Of a stretch of 64,000 nucleotides of DNA, positions 9,483 through 20,305 are shown in pieces. A program made the translations under genes and the position numbers. The notes below the pieces were generated by a model. It was not told where the DNA came from. It was given only the letters and a program-made list of their open reading frames with translations, and ran no database searches. Numbering within the stretch: the first letter of the stretch is position 1; the number at the start of each line of letters is the position of its first letter. This DNA is from Calliphora vicina (taxonomy: Eukaryota > Arthropoda > Insecta > Diptera > Calliphoridae), in NCBI RefSeq assembly GCF_958450345.1, contig NC_088783.1:88495895-88559894 (forward strand). Direction: 5' to 3'.

Positions 9483-11070
9483 TCCCCCGCATTGTCAACA
9501 ACTAATGATTGTCAAACAAAAGAAAACCCAACAGCTGTTAATCTGGAGTTAACAAAAAATACAAATACTTTATTTACGCCTGAAAGTATGCTAGCAATAT
9601 TTAGAAACGAAATCCACCACACCGCCAACAATTAAAATTAACCCATTAAGCGGCGCTATACCCAAGATTAGTTTACCATTAAAAGATAATAAATCCCAAA
9701 TACAGGTTGGAATGGACCGGTATGTTACAATATTAAAACGGGCACGAAGTCCCAAGTCTTCGAAAGCGGCACCCTTGGCTAAATTATATAAGGATAGTGA
9801 ACCTGCTAGACTAAACAATGAAAATCGTTTTTCTATTCTGGAATGTGAAACAGATGAACCAGTAAATAAAATTACCTCTACAAAACCACCCCCCATTTAC
9901 TTGAGAGAAAATAATTCAAATTCACTGGTTCAGAGCCTGATCTCATTAATAGGAGAGAACTCTTTTTACGTTATCCCAATCAAGAAAGGCACGATTCATG
10001 AAACTAAAATTCAGGTCAATAGTGAAAACGATTATAGAAAGGTTGTAAAATATTTTGAAACTCAAAAGAAAAGTTTTTACCCTTATCAGCTGAAAGGAAG
10101 CAAGGGTCCACAAGTTGTAATAAAGGGTATTGCCTGTAATGTTGAACCACTCGAAATAAAGCAAAACTTAGAAGATAAAGGCTTTAAGACAAAAAATGTG
10201 ATAAATATTAGAAATCGCGAAAAAAACACCAACCACTCTTCCGTGTTGAACTTGAACCCGGTGACATAAACCTGAAAAAAAATGAAACACATCCCATATA
10301 TAACTTGAAGTACTTATTGCATCGTAAAATTACGGTAGAAGAACCACACAAACGATTTGGCCCCGTCCAATGTATGAATTGCCAAGAATATGGACACACC
10401 AAGGCAAATTGCAAATTGCCACCAGTATGTGTTATTTGCGGGGAGTTGCATAACACATCCCAATGTAACAAATCCAAAGATGATCCTAAAATAAAAAATG
10501 CAGCAATTGCGGAGGTAACCACACAGCAAACTACAGGGGTTGTCCTGTCTACTCAATTGTTAAAAAATCACAAAGCCAGAAACCAAAGATTTTCCCCGCT
10601 CAGCCATTAAATAACAACAATTTTAACTACCCCCCGTTGCAACAGACATATGACAACAAAGTAACATATGCAAATGTACTAAAGCTACGTATACACGGTT
10701 ATCATATTCTTACAATATTGTCAGAAAATGTTCAATAAATGGTTAACACCCATATGTTTCAACATAAGTTCTCATGGTTGTGTTAACCATTTTATGAGCA
10801 TGTTCTGACAATATTGTAAGAATATGACAACCGTGTATACGTAGCTTTAGAAACAACCAAACTCAGACTGAAGTCCGTCAACTCCAAAATGAAAATGTGA
10901 ACCCAGAGGTAAGAGAGCAAACGCCAATTTTCAATTTTGCCCGACTAAAATCTAAAATAGAAACTCTTGTGCAATCGGTAAATAACTTTACAAACTCAAT
11001 GAGTAACATGATGCAAGAAATGCTTAAGATGCAATCAATGTTATTGCAGGCTGTGCTTAACCGACCATGA
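9483..11070 (+). pseudogene. Jockey-like ORF1 (gag-like, three zinc knuckles)
   Basis: In Jockey elements this protein binds element RNA and directs it to the nucleus. The first part reads in one frame to about 9600, then another to about 10220. A frameshift follows in the A-run near 10219-10226, and a second near 10490. Across the frames three CCHC-type knuckles are visible: CMNCQEYGHTKANC, then CVICGELHNTSQC, then CSNCGGNHTANYRGC. A MITE interrupts the C-terminal part at 10682-10847. The remainder (ending QAVLNRP, stop at 11068-11070) overlaps the ORF2 start in an ATGA. At least three frame breaks make it non-functional. Confidence 0.8.
10682..10847. mobile_element. 166-bp palindromic MITE with TA TSD, inside ORF1
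   Basis: The arms AAGCTACGTATACACGGTTA..CAATATTGTCAGAA pair with the right arm almost throughout, leaving a small loop around 10740-10790. TA flanks both sides (10680-10681, 10848-10849), which fits Tc1/mariner-type insertion. The gag-like reading frame resumes after it, so it post-dates the LINE. Confidence 0.75.
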
Positions 11071-11724
11071 ACTGCCTAAGAATATGTTTTTGGAATGCAA
11101 ACGGCATACGCCAACACAAAACCGAACTCGAATATTTTTTAAGAAACCAACAAATTGATGTAATGCTGGTTTCTGAAACTCATTTGACGTCCAGAAGTTC
11201 ATTTCGAATAAATGGATATGTAATATATGACACCAAAGATCCCAGAGGTAGAGCATGCGGAGGCTCGGCAATTTTAATAAAAACTCGAATCAAACACTAC
11301 TTAATGTGTAATTTTTGCGAAGATTATCTTCAAGCTACTACAATCTGCCTTGAAGATTTTCATCGAAACTTAGTGATTTCATCGATATACTCACCCCCTA
11401 GATTTTCAATTATAGAAAGTCAATATAATAGATTTTTTAAATCACTAGCAATAAAAATAATTCTTTTTATTTTTAATGCTATATTACGACTTGAATATTA
11501 TCCTCCAGAATGGAAGGTTTCACTGGTTACCATGATACCCAAGCCGGGAAAAGATCACACAAAAGTAGAATCATACAGACCCATCAGCCTATTGTCTAAT
11601 ATATCAAAGCTATTTGAGAAGATACTTATGAAGAAGTTGTACCCGATGTTAACTGAAAACAATTGTATTCCGAATCATCAATTTGGATTTAGAAGAAAAC
11701 ACAGTACTATCGAACAAACCCATA

Positions 11725-11995
11725 TACTACGTTTATACGCACGGCTTATTCGCAAATAAAAATATTGCATTTAGAAAAATTTACCGCATAAACAGTGAAG
11801 ACGAAAACAATTCCAGATTAACGACACTATTTGCAAATAAGATTTTAAGCATTGCCATATGTTTTAACATTTTTAGTTTATTAAGACTTTTTTTAAATAT
11901 TTCATTGTGTTTTTGCATTAATTGGATTGCGAGACAAATATGAATTTTAGATTCTATCATTTTTGCATTTAAAAAATAAAAAATTTATTAATAAA
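11725..11995. other. Unclassified insertion in the LINE reverse transcriptase
   Basis: About 270 bp of AT-rich sequence interrupts the coding text between HSTIEQTH and FEEKKYCSALF. The ends could not be paired as convincing inverted repeats and no TSD was resolved, so the type of insertion is unknown. Confidence 0.5.
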
Positions 11996-12447
11996 AGCGT
12001 TTGAAGAAAAGAAATACTGTTCCGCACTCTTCATCGACATCTCTCAAGCGTTTGATAAGGTATTGCATGCTGGATTAATATACAAACTGAGGCAAAATTT
12101 ACCCCCAAACACACATAAGCTGTTGGAAAGCTATTTAACTGGTCGAACTTTTAAGGTTAAAGAGGGAAACTTTTTAAGTACTGCACAACCCATTGAAGCT
12201 GGAGTCCCCCAAGGCAGTATCCTGGGACCTTTTTTATATTTGATGTATTCGTCTGATATGCCAACTAACAATCGCACTCATACATCAACATTTGCTGATG
12301 ATACTGCTATTCTAAGCATTCATGAAAACCCTCAAGAAGCATCTCGTTACTTACAAAATCACATATTTGAATTAGAAAAATGGTTAAAACAATGGAAAAT
12401 TAAAGTCAACGAGCAAAAATGTACACACATAACATTTACATTGCGTA

Positions 12448-12706
12448 GTCCCGTTCCACAATGTGAAACATTTGCTGCAAAACATTTGAGTTTGTTGATG
12501 AAAGGGGAAAGATGAATGAAAAAAGGAACTTCATGTACATGAAGTTTTTGTTGAGTATGTCATCCACATTTATTCGTTCGTATTCGTACTGTACAGAAAT
12601 GTCAAAAACTGAAAAGCAAAAACTTCACTGTGTGGACACGAATGCAGTTTCAAAAGAGAATTTAAAAATGTTTTGCAGCAAATGTTTCACAGTGTGGACC
12701 GGGACG
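12448..12706. mobile_element. MITE with TA TSD inside the LINE reverse transcriptase
   Basis: The left arm GTCCCGTTCCACAATGTGAA.. pairs imperfectly with a right arm reading ..TTCACAGTGTGGACCGGGAC; the pairing continues over CATTTGCTGCAAAACATTT. TA lies on both sides (12446-12447, 12707-12708). Reading across the site rejoins KCTHITFTLR with RESCPP, as expected for a clean insertion. A Tc1/mariner-type MITE is the likely class. Confidence 0.7.
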
Positions 12707-13466
12707 TAGAGAATCATGCCCCCCTATTCATTTCAATAACCAAACAATAATTCAACAATCGGAAGTGAAATACCTCGGAATACATCTCGATCGTCGCCTT
12801 ACATGGAAAAGTCATATAGATGCAAAGTTGACTCAAATGAAATTGAAATCAATTCAAATTAATTGGCTTATTGGCAGAAACTCTACGCTTAGTTTAGATT
12901 GTAAACTTCTACTTTATAACATGATCATAAAACCGATATGGTGTTATGGCGTACAGTTATGGGGCACGGCCTCAGCGTCAAATGTAGAAAAGATCCAAAG
13001 ACGCCAAAACAAGTTTCTAAGAATGATTACAGTTGCCCCCTGGTATATCAAAAACGCGAATATACACAAAGATCTAAACGTACCCATTGTAAAAACTGAA
13101 ATCTCGAAAAATGTACAAAAATATTTAAAAAAACTTGAAGTTCACCCAAACCCGCTGGCCCGCAACATATTAGGTAACCGTGGCCACACACTTGATTAAG
13201 AAGGAGGGACACAGCAGACCTAATCTAGAAGGAAGAATGCCAATTTAACCAAAACAACCATGAACACAAAATTTTTTCGTCCGGTACTGGCTGGACTAAT
13301 TAAATAATAATATTAGATATAAGATTTGAACCACTTATTGTTAGTTCATTAAATAATGAAGATACAATAAATAAATGATAAAAAAATCTACACATCACAA
13401 AAAGAATAACCAATTTTGGTTATAAATAACCAAAACGGCAACACTGCTTGATGCATTAAACACATT

Positions 13467-14075
13467 GGCCCATAATCATAATCAAAAATAAAGCACATTT
13501 TAAGAGAATTAAACTCGACTTTACTTAAGAGTGGACTTTAGGTCTATCATAGACAAGTTAAAGTATACTTCTGACGCTGAAGTCGACTCTAAATATAAAA
13601 CTAGCTGAAGTTGTTTTTAACTCGTTTAACAACAGCATCAGCTGTTCTTCGCCGAGTAAAAAAGTTCGCCACAAAGTAAAAAATGTTTAAATTACAAGAT
13701 ATTGGTAGAGGTTTTGCAATTATTGAACAGTTATCACTAAAATTAGTACCAAAATATCGTAATTATGATATTAATCTTATCTTTTTCATTTTTCCACAAC
13801 AAACAACTTTCTTTCTTTAGATGTCCCGGTTACTTTTATTGTTTAAGTTTTTGGATTTTTTGTATGTCAGCTGTTCAGCGTTGCCACTTGTCTGTTTTTT
13901 GTTGTATATTGTATGAAAATATTTTCTACATTTGCGGTGGCACCCAGTGAAAGTCGGTTCAATTTAAAACATACTTTAATTTTGACTATGATTGCAAATT
14001 AATAAAAAGCTGGTTTTTATTTTAAAGTTGTTTTTAAAAAGAACCGACTTTAGTGTTTGACTATGATTATGTGCC
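13467..14075. mobile_element. MITE with 3-bp ATT TSD
   Basis: The ends GGCCCATAATCATAATCAAA and TTTGACTATGATTATGTGCC are imperfect inverses. ATT flanks both (13464-13466, 14076-14078). A GACTTTA-type block follows each end. A 3-bp TSD suggests PIF/Harbinger relatives. A short open frame at 13765-13950 inside has no recognisable product. Confidence 0.6.
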
Positions 14076-14078
14076 ATT

Positions 14079-14407
14079 GAAGACAGCAGGCTTCACGAAC
14101 ACACGAATTCAAATGCTGCTGGCTGAAGTTGCAGTCGTGCGGCAGCTGCTGAATTCTTTTAAAGACGACAGCTACAAAGTAAACAGCTGATTTATAATTC
14201 AGTGGTGCCACTTTAATAAAAAATAACCAAAGTAATTAAGATTTAAACAATTATTTTGAGTAAAAATATATATGTGGTAATAATTGATGTACCTGTTATT
14301 AATTTATTTTAATATGGTTATCAGAAACTTCTCTTAATTAAGTAAAAAAATATATATATTTTTTAAGCACTAATTTGATTTACATTTTTTATTATATTAG
14401 CAACACT
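14079..14407. other. Unassigned stretch with a shared flank repeat
   Basis: 14079-14160 is the inverted counterpart of the repeat at 456-560 (GAAGACAGCAGGC..). The rest is AT-rich with no feature recognised. Confidence 0.3.
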
Positions 14408-14983
14408 AAGGGTACTCATTTAAACGCTTAAGTTTCCCATTTGTGCAAATGGGCAAATTTGCGCGACATGTTTCATGAACCCACCTTTTCAATTTTGTGC
14501 AAGTTTATACAGAAAATTTATATTTGTCAAATAAAAATACATAAATTCAACAAAAGCTTTAATAATTTTTTTTTCAAATTGTATAAATTTTAATTTTAAA
14601 ATGTTGAATGAAAGTTAAATCTTTGGAACAAACGGTGGTATACATAGTTTGGAGGACTTTGTTTATGTTCTAGCTGTTGGTTAATGTTTTCATACACAAT
14701 GTCATTTAATACAATCATTCTGTTCCAAAGTTACACAATTTTCACATGCCCAAAATTTTTATATTTTATTTGATTTTTATTTCTTATAAATAAAAGTAAA
14801 CAAAAGCAGCTGATTCATCAAATGCACAATAAATTCAAGTTTGCGAGTCTAAATTGTCGCGCAAACTTATCGGAGTTGTGCAAACGAATTTCCATACATT
14901 TTTTGACATTTCATTTGCGAGAGTGTAAAAATGCACAGATTGCAAAGTTTGCGAGGCTTTTAAGCGTTTACATGAGGACCCTT
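14408..14983. mobile_element. MITE with 3-bp ACT TSD
   Basis: The ends AAGGGTACTCATTTAAACGC and GCGTTTACATGAGGACCCTT pair with few mismatches. ACT lies on both sides (14405-14407, 14984-14986). A 85-codon open frame at 14822-15079 runs out of the right end and is not considered a gene. No transposase is present. Confidence 0.6.
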
Positions 14984-15089
14984 ACTATTTCTGTTTTGAA
15001 GTTGACAAAAATAGAAATTAGCCTAATTGGGCATCAGCAGCAAAAGAAGTCGTGTCGCCGTGAAGTTGTGCTGTCGTGAAAAGAATAGT

Positions 15090-15387
15090 CAAGGCGAATT
15101 CATACAAGGTGGTGTCAGTTCTGCAAAAACAACGATTGGTCTTAACAAATGTCAAAAAACCAAAATGAAAAATTAAACAAATAAGTATTTATGTAAACTT
15201 AATATAGTGTAGATAATTGAATAGTGAGGGCTTTACTTATTTATGTAAACAATAAATATTTAGTTAATAAGCTTAGAATATGTAGATATTTAAATATAAA
15301 AACAAGCTTTGACAGTTGTTAGAACCAAAAAGCGAAAAAAAAATTATCAGCTGTTTGACTGACTCCACCTTGTATAAATTGGCTTTG
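15090..15387. mobile_element. hAT-like MITE related to the CAAGG family
   Basis: The ends CAAGGCGAATTCATACAAGG and CCTTGTATAAATTGGCTTTG are imperfect inverses, and the CAAGG..AAGGTG pattern links it to the copies at 17 and 2604. It lies inside another copy of the repeat seen at 456-560: GTGCTGTCGTGAAAAGAAT is upstream and CCTGCTGTCTTCAATGTG downstream. A matching 8-bp TSD was not found. Confidence 0.55.
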
Positions 15388-15420
15388 CCTGCTGTCTTCA
15401 ATGTGTTTAATGCATGAATG

Positions 15421-16070
15421 TGCTTGTCAAACAATTTATGTGCAAATAATCAACGTAAGAGCTAATGCGACCGATTGTGTAATTGTAGGGCAAGAGTATG
15501 TGTTTTATTTTTGTAAAAATTAAAATATATCGATTCGCACCGAATTGTAGTTCCATTTTTATGACACTTTTATTATGTACTTACAATGTAGAGATCTGCA
15601 TTCATACCATTAAAAGAGAAAACTGTGAAAAAGTATTTTTTCTACAATATTATTTACATTATTATCTACAACTATATTATTAATGTTGAGGAATGCAGAA
15701 ACCATATTGGAACCGTTTGTTTTTTATGGGGTTTTTTTTTTTTGAAAGTAAAATAATAATTTTTCTTTGGGAATTTACATTGAAACGACAATAAAAAAAA
15801 TTAAAATTTGTTTTCAATATAAGTTTCCAAATGAACATTTTTATTTCCAAAAATAGGCAGTGAAATTATTGTGCATCTGATTTTTAAGCAATTAAGGTTT
15901 TCCCAACATTTTATGGTCTTTTAATGTCCAATAAGCCTGTTTGTTTTGTTACAGGTAACAAAACGCGCGTAACCCCATCATAAACAAGAGGTTTTTTTCA
16001 AGATTTTTCAATGAAAATTCAGTTTTTTAAATAATTTTTACAGTCATATGATATTGATATTTTATATATT
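15421..16070. other. Unassigned non-coding DNA
   Basis: No gene recognised. A short palindrome TTTTGTTACAGGTAACAAAA lies at about 15943-15962; it is not followed by a terminator-like or RNA-like context. Confidence 0.3.
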
Positions 16071-16712
16071 ACTAGCTGTCCCGGCAAACGTTGTTCTGCC
16101 ATAGCTCACACAAAGTTTGAAGACTCCCACTATAATAGTATTCTAGATATGCAATAATAAATTTTTACTTTGTATGGGAGCTTCCATGCCCATTGTTACT
16201 ATATATGTAGGTCAATTGTGAATCTAAAGTTTAGATTCACCTATTAACCTATTTGTCTAGCAATTATTGTGTATTAAAAAATAATAATTTACAAGAAACT
16301 TCTAAAAACCCAATTAAGCATCTAAAGGTGAGAGGAAAAACATTTCAAATAGTTTATAATTCTAAAAACTACTTAATATGTAGTGTCGATGCTAAAAAAG
16401 GAACAACAATAATATGAATTATCCACCTCTGTATTAACATTTATTCATAAACAAAAGCAAAAAAAGAGCGACAACACAACCTTCTTCTGTGACAACTCAT
16501 ATGAGACTGAATTGTGTTTTCTATGCGTGTGAGTAGTCTGTGTAAATTTAGTAACGCCCACAATGCACAGTGCATAGGAGTTGCCGATCCCGGATCTAAA
16601 CCATCCAGGTTCCCACTCACAAAAAATTTCACCGAAATCAGCCCAGCCGTTAAGGAGGAGTTCAGTAGGAGGAGTACTAACACACATACAGAAGAACTAT
16701 ATAAAGAAGATA
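16071..16712 (+). repeat. Dispersed repeat, CTAGCTG(T/A)CCCGG type
   Basis: It starts ACTAGCTGTCCCGGCAAACG and ends GCCGTTAAGGAGGAGTTCAG..CACACATACAGAA..TATATAAAG. The start motif recurs at 58105 (ACTAGCTGACCCGGTGCGCT), the head of the right-hand GGTACTTTTT repeat. This kind of start and end is familiar from widespread insect repeats, but I cannot assign the transposition mechanism. Open frames at 16441-16792 on both strands are incidental. Confidence 0.5.
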
Positions 16713-17580
16713 ATATTTTTTATAAAACATTTCAGTTTCAAAGCTGCAGTGAAATATTACCTAGTGTGTGTCGAGAATTTATAAAAAAGTGACTAAAAAA
16801 TTACAAATAAAAAATGACGCAATAAATAAAAACATTCTGTACTAACGCAATGAATGCGATTACAAAAAATAAAAATAATTTGCCATTTGGCGGGAGAAAT
16901 GTCGAATTCCTGAAAAGAAATAAAAAATAAGTTAAAAAAATAGGGCCATTGTGATAATTATTTGACTGCAGATGTCGTTCAATCATTTCTTTATCCACCC
17001 TCCTATGACAGCTATGATATTAATTGTTGCTGTCCCGTACATAGTTTATGCACTTTTCATACCTTTCGTGTTTGATAAAAATTAGTATTTAATGTTTATA
17101 ATTATCAATTTATTAAAAAAAATGTTTTAAAACAAATATTAAGTTAGAATTTATTAAATAAACTATATTAACAAGTGAACTAGACTTTGAAATATTTATT
17201 AATGAATTGAATGAGTTACTAAAAGTTGTTTTTGAGTGTATGGTGTTGTGTTTTGTTTATATTGATATAAACAAAATTCATTTAATTTTTTTAACTATTG
17301 TTATTTTGAAAATTCAAATGATAAATGTTTTTTGTCAATATGTAATATAGTACATAAAAAATTCTATTTTATATTATTGATGTTTTTGTTGACAAAAAGT
17401 TTTAAAAAAAATGTTTATGATGAAAATTTAAAAATTTCAACATTTTGTCAACAAAAATATGTATAGTGTTTTTAAATTTTTGTGTTAAGTATTTTCTAGA
17501 AATTCATAATATTTGTACTCACATTTACAACTCCAACGTCGGCAAGAGCTTGTTGACAGGAATTTAGCTTCAACGCTAAA
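16713..17580. other. Unassigned non-coding DNA
   Basis: AT-rich with no gene, bounded repeat or RNA seen. Confidence 0.3.
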
Positions 17581-17588
17581 TGTGTAAG

Positions 17589-18708
17589 CAAGGTCTATTA
17601 ATAAGGTCTGTGCAACTAATCAGCTGATAATTTGTTGCCCCTTTGTGTTTACATACTGTGCTTGTCAAAATTTGTTTACTTTTGTAAAGTATTGACATTC
17701 TTTTTAAATTCTATAAAAGTTCTAATAAAAACAAATTCAAAACTGAAAAAATAAATTAACAACATAAAATAGTAATAAAAGTAAAAATGAAATTTCACAA
17801 ACAAAACAATTATGGTTTTTGCGATAATTATGTTGCTGGCGCAGATTTCTGCCAAGGAAAACATTCTGTTGATACAGAAATTCTGATAGTTATTATATCT
17901 ATTGCCTGTTTGCATCTCATATCTTGCTTTTTCAATTTGTTATTATTTCATTACTATTCCCCTGAAAACTGTGCTCCTTGGTAACTGAACGCACTTGTGA
18001 ACTGCAAGATGCTTCATTATTCTCCAGATATACTCCGCGTTTTTGTGAAGCCATTATTAGTTTAGCCTTCTTTTTCATATTTTTATTAGTTGTTTATTAA
18101 TTATTCATGAATTTCATATATTTAAAAAAACTAATATGATTGTTGTTGAAATGAAAATTATATTATGTACGTTATAGTGCATTTACACCGAAGCGAAATC
18201 TAGTACATATGAGATTTCGAGCCAAATCTAGTTATTTTGACGAGATTTCCCATACAAAATGAAATCTACTTCGTGATTAGATTTTGGGGAAATCTCCTCA
18301 AATCTACTCAGTACCAAGTGATGCAACCGTGAATTTCTTCATAACGGACTAAAAAATACAGCACTGTACAAGTAAAATTTGACAGATACAAATAAAAAAA
18401 ATAATATAAAAAGTGCGGAACAATTTTAAGTAAAAATTTACTTATTTACTGCGGGTTTTGTTAGTCAGCTGTTTTTGTTATTAAATGAAATCTTGCTAAA
18501 TGTCAGAAAACAGCGGTGTAAACGGTATCGATTTTGAACAAGATTTCAATTAAAATCCACTAGATTTCGCCTCGGTGTAAATGCACTATTAGTTTTGGTA
18601 TTTTAGTCAGCTGTTTTTGACAAGTTCAGTATAGTTTTACACAAACAAAATGCCTGTTTTTCTTTTTGAATTGTTGTAGAGTTGCACATACCTTATTAAT
18701 AGACCTTG
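17589..18708. mobile_element. hAT-like element, CAAGG family, 1.1 kb copy
   Basis: Terminal inverted repeats of 29 bp with one mismatch: CAAGGTCTATTAATAAGGT at the left and the inverse at the right, continuing over GTGCAACT. Perfect 8-bp TSD TGTGTAAG at 17581-17588 and 18709-18716. No transposase is present; a PIF/Harbinger-type MITE is nested at 18175-18588. The end similarity to the 157-191-bp copies at 2604-3278 suggests one family mobilised by the same enzyme. Confidence 0.85.
18175..18588. mobile_element. Nested MITE with TTA TSD
   Basis: 414 bp bounded by TAGTGCATTTACACCG and its exact inverse, continuing as GCGAAATCTAGT with two mismatches. TTA occurs at both sides (18172-18174, 18589-18591), typical of PIF/Harbinger. 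It lies within the hAT-like element, giving relative age. Confidence 0.75.
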
Positions 18709-18716
18709 TGTGTAAG

Positions 18717-19127
18717 TACGTATGTGTTATGGTGTGGTGAGTTGTGGTGAACTATACATTAGATTTAAATTTTTATAATTTCATTAATAAATATTTAAAA
18801 TTTTGAAATTAAAATCTTTACAAATACAATTTTAACAATGATAAATACTTGAATGAATGATTAATTTAAGAAAAAATATTACTCATACTACAACAATAAA
18901 ATCAAAACAATTGAAATCAAAATGAGATTACACAATGACAAAATGTTAATTAACTGCAAATAATAAAAATTAGGAATATTTTAGTTTAAATTTTAGAATT
19001 AAACATGACTTAGTTATGATTTTTATGGTATTTACCTGACTATTTGATTGTACAAATTATGAAATTGTTGAATGTTTTAGTTTTCAAATTAGAGTGTCGA
19101 TTGGGAAGTTTTAAATTAAATCAAATT
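18717..19127. other. Unassigned AT-rich DNA
   Basis: No feature recognised. Leads into the short tandem repeat at 19128. Confidence 0.3.
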
Positions 19128-19278
19128 GTTTGTTGGGTATTGATGTCTCAAATTATAATAATAATAAGCTTCCAATTTCAATTCGGATTAGGGCTGTTTG
19201 CTGGGTATTGTAGTTTCAAATTATAGTAAAAATCTTACAATTTCCATTCAGATTAGGGTTGTTTGCTGGGTATTGTAA
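19128..19278 (+). repeat. Degenerate tandem repeat, about 67 bp per unit
   Basis: Units start at 19128, 19195 and 19261 with GTTTG(T/C)TGGGTATTG. The first two share TCAAATTATA, CAATTTC.ATTC and GGATTAGGG-type ends; the third is partial. No coding role is apparent. Confidence 0.65.
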
Positions 19279-19550
19279 TTAAAATAAGACGTATTTGGAT
19301 TTTAGATTACTCTTTGGTTCCCAATTTCCGTTCTTCTGACGTATATTATAATAAAATTTTGAAACTGGAGAAGTTCAGATTGTGGTGGCATGATTATGGG
19401 TATGTGTAGTACCAACAGCAATTCTATCTATGATTTCCACGAAGTCTCGAGAATTGTATAATGAATATAAGATATCCAATTTGTTTATTCGCACAGTGTT
19501 TATGGCCAGTTATTGTTCACTGGCCATTCTATGTTTTTTATTGTATTCTC

Positions 19551-19594
19551 ATTTTTTGTAATTACTTTAAAGTTTAAAGTAATTACAAAAAATG
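19551..19594. repeat. Near-perfect palindrome
   Basis: ATTTTTTGTAATTACTTTAA is followed directly by its inverse around a TTTAAAGTTTAAA centre. Possibly a remnant of a palindromic MITE; no flanking duplication was identified. Confidence 0.5.
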
Positions 19595-20109
19595 TTTAAA
19601 GTTTAAACACACTTACTCTTGTAAACCCCAAGCGTATGGTACGGTACATAGAAAAAATATAAACCCCCGAAGAAAAACTAAATAAAACCCCATTTTATTT
19701 TAAAAACCCCAAAAATTAATTGTATTTTTATTTTTTAAACCCCGATATTTTCGAGGAAATATTTAAAGGAAACACAATTAAATTATTCGTCTTTTGGATT
19801 TCCAATCAAATTTGTTCTAATAAAATTTATCTTTTTCCGAAACAATTTTTATTTATTTTTTTCGATTTTTTAAAACACAAACTTCTCACAACAGAAAACT
19901 TGATGTAATAATTAAAAATAATTTTCAACAACAAAACATTTATGAACTAAAATACAAGGCATTTTAGTTAACAAATTTTTATTTTTAAAATACAGTGTAA
20001 TAAATCGTACCCACATAGCAGATTTAGTTCGTTATATACTAAAAGAACTAAATGTGAAAAATGCGATTTTTTTACAATCCTCAGATTTATAAATCAAGAC
20101 CACAATTAT

Positions 20110-20305
20110 TTCCATATATCCTTTAAATGATAAACTGACACATTCTTTCCATCTATATCTTCAAGCTTATAATAAACATGTCCAACCTTTCTTAAAACTT
20201 TTGATCTCACTCCTATTGTTGCTATTTTACCACTAAATTTTTTTGTTAAAGAACTTTGAACAAAATTCCTAGCCTTTGTTATGAAACTGGCCTTTGTTGA
20301 TGTGG
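20110..20305 (-). pseudogene. Gypsy-type integrase C-terminus fragment
   Basis: Read on the minus strand, coding text ends ..VYYKLEDIDGKNVSVYHLKDIW then stop. Before it is a LTKKFSGKIATIG segment, the pattern of a Ty3/gypsy integrase C-terminal chromodomain-like or GPY-region tail. It continues the integrase fragment at 22225-22885 after an unrelated stretch of about 1.9 kb. No LTR could be assigned on its 3' side. Confidence 0.6.

Larger units (their letters stand above)
11067..13199 (+). pseudogene. Jockey-like ORF2 (endonuclease and reverse transcriptase)
   Basis: This polyprotein nicks target DNA and reverse-transcribes the element RNA. The AP-endonuclease N-terminus shows CFWNANGIRQHKTELEYF, VSETHL and GGSAILIK, but the domain stops at about 11445 and jumps to the finger region (PPEWKVSLVTMIPKPGK). 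The C-terminal half of the endonuclease is therefore deleted. RT motifs then appear in order: SYRPISLLSNISKLFEK, QFGFRRKHSTIEQ, ALFIDISQAFDKV, GVPQGSILGPFLY and TFADDTAI with the catalytic Asp pair. The thumb region contains KYLGIHLDRRLTWKSHI. The stop is at 13197-13199. Two insertions (about 11725-11995 and 12448-12706) break the frame. It starts at the ATG overlapping the ORF1 stop. Confidence 0.85.
9483..13386 (+). mobile_element. Jockey-like LINE, decayed, with nested insertions
   Basis: A non-LTR retrotransposon with a gag-like ORF1 carrying CCHC knuckles, then ORF2 with endonuclease and reverse transcriptase, then a short 3' UTR ending in an ATAAATAAATGATAAAAAAA tail. ORF order and motifs match the Jockey clade. 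It carries frameshifts, an internal deletion and three insertions: MITEs at 10682-10847 and 12448-12706 and a segment at about 11725-11995. The 5' boundary is set where gag-like coding text begins; the true start may lie slightly upstream. No flanking target duplication was identified. Confidence 0.85.

Noticed and set aside
14822..15079. 85-codon open frame
   Set aside because: Lies across the right end of the ACT-flanked MITE and is not conserved in pattern.
16441..16792. Overlapping open frames on both strands
   Set aside because: Located in the conserved 3' part of a dispersed repeat; frames on both strands of the same stretch point to chance.
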